Shown here: one piece after another, positions 57,694-64,000 of the stretch | Numbering within the stretch: position 1 is the first letter of the stretch | Layout: each line of letters starts with the position of its first letter | NCBI RefSeq assembly: GCF_001704415.2 | Contig: NC_030813.1 | Location: forward strand, 10,124,001 to 10,188,000 | Reading direction: 5' to 3' | From: Capra hircus | Taxonomy: Eukaryota; Chordata; Mammalia; Artiodactyla; Bovidae | DNA length: 64,000 nt | Notes under the pieces: generated by a model | Database searches by the model: none | What the model was told of the DNA's origin: nothing | Seen by the model: only the letters and a program-made list of their open reading frames with translations | Made by a program: the position numbers and the translations under genes

Positions 57694-58002
57694 AGCATAG
57701 AAAACTCCTATTTGGTAAATGGAAAAAAATGCTTATTTATTATACCACTAACTGGCAGTTACCAAAAACACACATGTACATGTACATACATATACAGATC
57801 ACAAGATATGAAATACATGTCCTTTTATTTTGAACCTAAACAAAAATAAATATTAAAATTCCATATCTATATGCTCTCTAAAATAAGATTAAATATAAAC
57901 AATACTGGTAATGTTAAAATATAAACAAATATAAAAATATAGAAAATTTAACCCTCTTCTCTTGATAGAAAGTGGAAAAAAAGTCAAAATATATAAAATT
58001 TC
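57694..58002. other. No recognisable feature
   Basis: AT-rich spacer with short ACATGTACATGTACATACATATACA-type simple sequence near 57772-57797. Confidence 0.4.
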
Positions 58003-61000
58003 AGTTCAGTTCAGTTGCTCAGTCGTGCCTGACTCTTTGAGAGCCAATGGACTGCAGCACACCAGGCCTCCCTGTCCATCACCAACTCTAAGACATTACC
58101 CAAACTCATGTCCGTTGACTCAGTGATGCCATCCAACCATCTCATCCTCTGTCATCCCTCTTTCTGTCTTCAATCTTTCCCAGCATCAGGGTTTTTTCTC
58201 TAGTCATTTTCAGTTCTTGGCGTCAGGTGGACAAAGTCTTGGAGCTTCAGCTTCAGCCCCAGTCCTACCAGTGAACACCCAGGGCTGATCTCCTTTAGAA
58301 TGGACTGGTTGGATCTCCTTGTAGTCCAAGGGATGCTCAGTAGTCTTCAACACCACAGTTAAAAAGCACCAATTCTTTAGTACTCAGCTTTCTTTATAGT
58401 CCACTCTCACATCCAAAAGTGACTACTGGAAAACCATAGCTTTGACTAGATGCACCTTTGTTGGCAAAGTAATATCTTTGCATTTTAATATGTTGTGTTA
58501 TGTTGGTCGTAATTTTCCTTCCAAGGAGTAAGCATCTTTTAATTTCAGGGCTGCAGTCACCATCTGCAGTGATTTTGGAGCCCCATCCTCCCCAAAATAA
58601 AGTCTGATACTGTTTCTACTGTTTCCCCATCTATTTGCTATGAAGTGATGGGACCAGATGCCATGATCTTCGGTTTCTGAATGTTGAGCTTTTAAGTCAA
58701 CTTTTTCGCTCTCCTCTTTCACTTTCATTAAGACATCTTTAGTTCTGCTTCAATTTCTGCCATAAGGGTGCTGTTATATGCATATCTGAGGTTATTGATA
58801 TTTCTTCTGGCAGTCTTGATTCCAGCTTGTGCATCTTCCAGCCCAGTTTTTCTCATGATGTTCTCTGTCTATAAGTTAAATAAGCATGGTGAAAATATAC
58901 AGCCTTGATGTACTCCTTTTCCTATTAGGAACCAGTCTGTTGTTCCATGTCCAGTTCTAACTGTTGCTTCCTGACCTGCATACAGGTTTCTCAAGATGCA
59001 GGTCAGGTGGTCTGGTATTCCCTTGTCTTTCAGAATTTTGCATAGTTTGTTGTGATCCATACAGTCAAAGGATTTGGCATAGTAAATAAAGCAGAAATAG
59101 ATGTTTTTCTGAAACTCTCTTGCTTTTCTGATGATCCATTGGATGTTGGCAATTTGATCTCTGGTTCCTCTGCTTTTTCTAGAGCCAGCTTGAACATCTG
59201 GGGGTTCATGGTTCACGTATTGTTCAAGCCTGGCTTGAAGAATTGTGAGCATTATTTTACTAGCGTGTGAGATGAGTGCAATTTTTCGCTAATTTGAACA
59301 TTCTTCAGCATTGCCTTTCTTTGGGATAGCAATGAAAACTGACCCTTTCCAGTCCTGTGGCCACTGCTGAGTTTTCCAAATTTGATGGCATATTGAGTGC
59401 AGCCCTTTCACAGCATCATCTTTTAGGATTTGAAACAGCTCGACTGGAATTCCATCATCCGCACTAGCTTTGTTCGTAGTGATGCTTCTTAAGGCCCACT
59501 TGATTTTGCATTCCAGGATGTCTGCCTAGGTGAGTGGTCATACCATCATGATCATCTGGGTCATGAAAATCTTTTTTGTGCAGTTCTGTGTATTCTTGCC
59601 ACCTCTTCTTAATATCTTCTGCATCTGTTATGTCCATACTATTTTTGTCCTTTATTGAGCCCATCTTTGCATGAAATGTTCTCTTGGTATCTCTAATTTT
59701 CCTGAAGGTATCTCTAGGCTTTCTCATTCTGTTGCTTTCCTCTATATCTTTCCATTGACCACTAAGGAAGGCTTTCTTATCTCTCCTTGCTATTCTTTGG
59801 AACTCTGCATTCAGATTCTTATATCTTTGCTTTTCTCCTTTGCTTTTCACCTCTCTTCTTTTCACAGCTATTGGAAGACCTCCTCAGATAGCCATTTTGC
59901 TTTTTTGCATTTCTTTTCCATGGGGATGGTCTTGATCCCTGTGTGCTGTACAATGTCATGAACCTCTGTCCACTCTTCATCGGGTGCTCTATCAAATCAG
60001 GTCCCTTAAATCTATTTCTGACTTCCACTGTATAGTTGTAAGGGATTTGATCTAGGTCATACCTTAATGGTCTAGTAGTTTTCCCTAGTTTCTTTAATTT
60101 AAGTCTGAATTTGTCAATAAGGAGTTCATGATCTGAGACACAGTCAGCTCCGTCTTTCTTTGCTGACTGTATAGAGCTTCTGCATCTTTGGCTGCAAAGA
60201 ACATAATCAATCCCCTTTCAGTGTTGACCATTTGGTGATGTCCATGTGTAGAGTGTTCTCTTGTGTTGTTGCAAGAGTTCGCTTGCTATGATCAGTGTGT
60301 TCTCTTGGGAAAACTCTATTAGCCTTTGCCCTGCTTCATTCTGTATTCCAAGGCCAAATTTGCCTATTACTCCAGGTGTTTGTTGACTTCCTACTTTTGC
60401 ATCCCGGTCCCCTATAATGAAAATGATATCTTTTTTTTTGGGGGGGGGGACAGTTAGTTCTAAAAGGTCTTGTAGGTCTTCATAGAATTGTTCAACTTCT
60501 GCTTCTTCAGCATTACTGATCGGAGCATATACTTGGATTACTCTGATATTGAATGGTTTGCCTTGGAAACTAATAGAGACCATTCTGTTGTTTTTGAGAT
60601 TGCATCCAAGTACTGCATTTCAGTCTCTTTTGTTGACTATAATGACTACTCCATTTTTTTTAAGGGATTCTGCCTGCAATAGTAAATATAATGGTCATCT
60701 GAGTTAAATTCACCCATTTCAGTCCATCTTAATTTGCACCAAAGAATTGATGCTTTTGAACGGTGGTGTTGGAGAAGACTCTTGAGAGTCCCTTGGACTG
60801 CAAGGAGATCCAACCAGTCCATTCTGAAGGAGATCAGCCCTGGGATTTCTTTGGAAGGAATGATGCTAAAGCTGAAACTCCAGTACTCTGGCCACCTATG
60901 CGAAGAGTTGACTCATTGGAAAAGACTCTGATGCTGGGAGAGATTGGGGGCAGGAGGAGAACGGGACGACAGAGGATGAGACGGATGGATGGCATCACTG

Positions 61001-61665
61001 ACTCGATGGACATGAGTCTGAGTGAACTCTGGGAGTTGGTGATGGACAGGGAGGCCTGGCATGCTGTGATTCATGGGGTCTCAAAGAGTCAGACACGACT
61101 GAGCAACTGAACTGAACTGAACTGAAAATGCTGACATTCACTCTTGCCATTTCCAATTTGCCTTGATTCATGGACCTAACATTCCAGATTCCTATGCAAT
61201 ATTTCTCTTTACAGCATCGTACCTTGCTTCCATCACCAGTTACATCCACAACTGAGTAGTTTTTTTTTCACTTTGGCTCCATCTCTTCATTCTTTCTAGA
61301 GTAATTTCTCCACTGATCTCTAGTAGTATAGTGGGCACCTACTGACCTCGGGAGTTCATCTTTCATTGTCCTATCTTTTTGCCTTTTCATACTGTTCATG
61401 GGGATCTCAAGGCAAGAATACTAAAGTGGTTTGCCATTCCCTTCTCCAATGAACCACATTCTGTCAGAACTCTCCAACATGACCTGTCTGTCTTGGGTGG
61501 CCCGATAAAGCATGGCTCATAGTTTCTTTGAGTTAGACAAGACTGTAGTCCATGTGATTAGATTGGTTGGTTTTCTGTGATTGTGGTTTCTGTCTGTGAG
61601 CCCTCTCATGTCCTCTCTCAGCACCTACCATCTTACTGGGGTTTCTCTGACCTTGGACATGAATA
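58003..61665 (-). mobile_element. Most complete BovB LINE of the window, antisense, pseudogenised
   Basis: Minus-strand BovB about 3.3 kb long once a 0.39-kb insert is removed; the family is about 3.2 kb, so nearly all is present. In order from its 5' end (61665): leader, APE-type endonuclease (frame 60583-60218 with RVIQVYAPISNAEEAEVEQF), linker (59865-59464), RT (59252-58869) and C-terminus to (CTGAA)n at 58003. The endonuclease motif reads GDRDAKVG; the catalytic Asn of the GDxN motif has become Asp. RT motif A reads FIYYAKSFDC with its catalytic Asp replaced by Tyr, and motif C (YADD) is lost near 58770. A C10A9 run (60431-60449) adds a length change. It cannot be active. Confidence 0.93.
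60739..61124 (+). mobile_element. BovB 3' end, sense, inserted in the antisense BovB
   Basis: A clean 386-bp BovB terminus from ACCAAAGAATTGATGC to (CTGAA)n. It splits the older BovB between endonuclease and leader, close to CATCTTAATTTGC | AAAATGCTGACATTC. A 1-base deletion (CACCTATGCG) shifts its frame. It is more consensus-like than its host. Confidence 0.93.
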
Positions 61666-61899
61666 ATATAAAATTTATTCAAACCCAATAAATAATAAAG
61701 GCATAAATAATATAAGAAATTAAATTAATGAAATATGAAAAAAAATATTCTCAGACTCCCACATGTACAGTCAGCTTATTTGTGACATAATCAATATACC
61801 ATTGTGTCCTGCAAAAATGATGGTTCTTTCAATAATTAGTACCATGTCAATTGGATCCTTTGAGGGGAAAATTGGATTCCTAAATCTTAATATTCAAAA

Positions 61900-62891
61900 A
61901 TGTCAATTTTAGCTGGATTGTGAAACTAAATGTGACAGATAAAGCAATATACGTTCAGAATCAAAAATATGAGAATATCTTTATAACAGATGGTAAGCAA
62001 AGATTTCTCAACTGGGGCACAAAAACCTTAACCATAATGTGTAAAGTTATAATGCTGACTATATTAATGATTACATCTGGGCCTCAAAATATTTCACTGA
62101 TAAGTGAAAAACTGACATTGAGGAATATCTTTACAATTCTGGGATCTGACAAGAACTTATATCTGCAATATACAAAGAATGCCTAAACATTAATAAGATA
62201 AAACTACCCTGTTCAGTAATCAAAGAGGCTTACAAACTTAACAGTTACTTCACACAGAGAGGCTTTCCAAATACCCAAATGATACATGAACAGGCATTTA
62301 ATTAGGATATAAATGAAAAATATAATGAAATGGAACTACACACTTTGCAGAATTACTTATAATAATACCAGGTGTTACTGAGAATGTGGAAAACTTTCAA
62401 ATCTCAGATACTTGTGGCTGGACACTAAGAGACAAAAATCAATATAATCCAGCAATTCTATTTCTAGTTGTATTTTCAACAGAAATTCACACGTATATGG
62501 AGCTAAAATCAGTTATTAGAAGGTTCAGAGCAACAATATTCAGAATTGACAAAAATAATGAGAATGAACAAACCACTATTCCATAAGTGATGTGGATGTA
62601 ACTTCCAAACATAATTTTGAAAAAGAAACCAGATATAAAGCACATGAACTGCTTACTTATCATTTAGGTAAAGTCCTCAAATAGCAAATCTAATCTATGT
62701 TGTTTGAAGTCAGGATGGTGGTTTTCCTGGGAGAAAGACACAGAACAGTTTCAAGGAAATTTCTGGAGTTCTGATGATGCTGACTTATTGATTTGTGTGC
62801 TGTATTTAGCTTGTGAAAATTTATCCATCTGTATGCTTCTGGTTTCTGTAGTTTATTCATGTAAAAACTTAATAAATATAACAATATATTA
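61900..62891 (+). mobile_element. Ancient L1 3' end, sense
   Basis: Follows old L1 ORF2/3' UTR order: 'CTGCAATATACAAAGAATGCC' (about 62163), 'GATACATGAACAGGCATTTAAT' (about 62280), 'GTTATTAGAAGGTTCAGAGCAAC', 'TTGTTTGAAGTCAGGATGGTGGTT' (about 62700) and 'AGCTTGTGAAAATTTATCCATC' (about 62810), ending AATAAATATAACAATATATTAAA. The reading frame is destroyed. Confidence 0.72.
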
Positions 62892-63210
62892 AAGGTGATT
62901 AAATAATAAAATGATGTTATTGTTTGGTTTCTATATACATTCTTAAATATAGCCACAAAATTTTAAAACATTTCCCAGATATATATATATATATATAAAT
63001 ATATATTCCAATTCAAGATAATAAGTTAATAAAAATAACTCCAGATATCTTAATCCAGATGTTCTATAACTGATAAAGTTGTGTTACCAATCTGTTCATC
63101 ATGACATGTTGGCACATTTTTCCATTGCAGACTCAATTTATTCTGCCATGCTGCAAAATAAATAAACCAGTATCAAATAACCACAGCTCAACAGGATTAT
63201 CTCTGAATCA
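62892..63210. other. No gene; (AT)n microsatellite
   Basis: AT-rich spacer with (AT)n at about 62978-62995, otherwise nothing. Confidence 0.6.
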
Positions 63211-64000
63211 CTTCAGTTCAGTCGCTCAGTCATGTCCAACTCTTTGCGACCACATGAACCGTAGCATGCCAGACGTCCTTGTCCATCACCAGCTTCTGGA
63301 GATTACTCAAACTCATGTCCATTGAGATGGTGATGACATCCAACCATCTCATCCTGCGACGTTCCCTTCTTCTCCTGCTCTCAATCTTTCCCAGCATCAG
63401 GGTCTTTTCCAATGAGTCAACGCTTCACATCTGGTAGCCAAAGTGTTGGTTTCAGTTTCAACTTCAGTCCTTCCAATGTACACCCAGGACTGATTCATTA
63501 GGTTGGATTGGATGGAACTCCTTTCAGTCCAAGGGACTCTAAAGAGTCTTTTCCAATACTACAATTAAAAAGTATCAATTCTTCTGAACTCAGCTTTCTT
63601 TATAGTCCAACTCTGTCATCCATACATGACTACTGGAAAACAATCTTGACTAGACAGAACTTTGTTGACAATGTCTCTGCTTTTTAATATGCTGTCTAGG
63701 TTGGTCATAACTTTCCTTCCAAGGAGTAAGCTTCCTTAATTTCATATCTGCAATAACCATCTGCAGTGATTTTGGAGCCCGGAAAATTGAAGTCAGCCAC
63801 TATTTCCCTATCTGTTTGCCATGAAGTGATGAGACCAGATGCCATGATCATAGTTTTCTGAATGTTGAGCTTTAAGTGAACTTTTTCAATCTCCTTTGTC
63901 ACTTTCAATAAGAGGCTCTTTAGTTCTTCTTCACTTTCTGCTATAAGGGTGGTATCATCTGCATATTAAGATTACTGATATTTCTCCTGGCAGTCTTGAT
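63211..64000 (-). mobile_element. BovB LINE, antisense, runs off right edge
   Basis: Starts with CTTCAGTTCAGTCGCTCAGTC and continues as BovB complement to the YADD region, which is cut by the window edge. The late Arg codon is TGA (about 63425). Moderately diverged. Confidence 0.93.

Noticed and set aside
1..64000. CRISPR array, operon or bacterial-type system
   Set aside because: No regularly spaced identical repeats, no ribosome-binding sites and no bacterial genes. All repetition is vertebrate retroposons and simple sequence.
1..64000. Many BovB copies as evidence of new horizontal transfer
   Set aside because: BovB in ruminants is long established as an ancient horizontally acquired LINE; these copies add nothing that needs a new event.

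Overview
This window is ruminant (pecoran) nuclear DNA, A+T-rich and packed with retroposons. The diagnosis rests on the combination of BovB (RTE-clade LINE), the tRNA-derived SINEs built from BovB ends (Bov-tA, BOV-A2, Bov-A monomers), CHR-type SINEs, young ruminant L1 3' ends and a class-II ERV solo LTR. This set occurs together only in ruminants such as cattle, sheep and goat; I cannot pick the species from sequence alone. No complete protein-coding gene, rRNA, tRNA gene or CRISPR array is visible. All long open frames are pieces of BovB or L1 ORF2, or shadows of them.

Layout. 1-5.0 kb: BovB, BOV-A2, Bov-tA, an old L1 piece with an AT/GT microsatellite, and a MaLR-type LTR split by a later insertion carrying BovB. 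5.7-7.8 kb: decayed mammalian L1. 8.2-8.7 kb: a CpG-rich, GC-box-bearing segment ending in a strong splice donor, the only promoter/first-exon-like piece in the window. 9.0-13.6 kb: one antisense ancient L1 cut up by an L1 tail, a dimeric Bov-tA, a BovB and a Bov-tA. 15-20.6 kb: BovB and SINE copies, and a BovB interrupted by a twin-primed L1 plus a second, opposed L1 tail. 20.8-28.5 kb: a tail-less SINE head, an artiodactyl L1, a dimeric SINE and long stretches I cannot assign. 28.6-36.2 kb: two BovB copies and a 4-kb L1 ORF2 remnant holding a CHR SINE and a Bov-tA. 37-38 kb: unassigned DNA with exon-like splice signals on the minus strand. 38.2-43.1 kb: a three-level nest (old BovB > L1 > younger BovB). 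44.7-52.9 kb: SINEs, a perfect-looking 66-nt hairpin, a MaLR LTR and old L1. 55.6-57.7 kb: a solo ERV LTR with an internal BovB. 58.0-61.7 kb: the most complete BovB, itself hit by a BovB in the opposite orientation. 61.9-64 kb: an old L1 3' end and another BovB running off the edge.

Function. Nothing here forms an operon or pathway. The elements relate by copying: BovB supplies the reverse transcriptase thought to mobilise Bov-tA/BOV-A SINEs (they share the BovB 3' end), and L1 supplies its own. All BovB and L1 copies seen are 5'-truncated or broken by stops and frameshifts. I found no previously undescribed biological system. The most useful leads are the 8.4-8.67 kb promoter/exon candidate, the minus-strand exon candidate near 37.2 kb, the fold-back hairpin at 45.0 kb, the tail-less SINE at 20.86 kb and a frameshift shared by two separate BovB copies. 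Family assignments come from recognising sequence by eye; element ends are approximate to about 10-30 bases unless target-site duplications are given.
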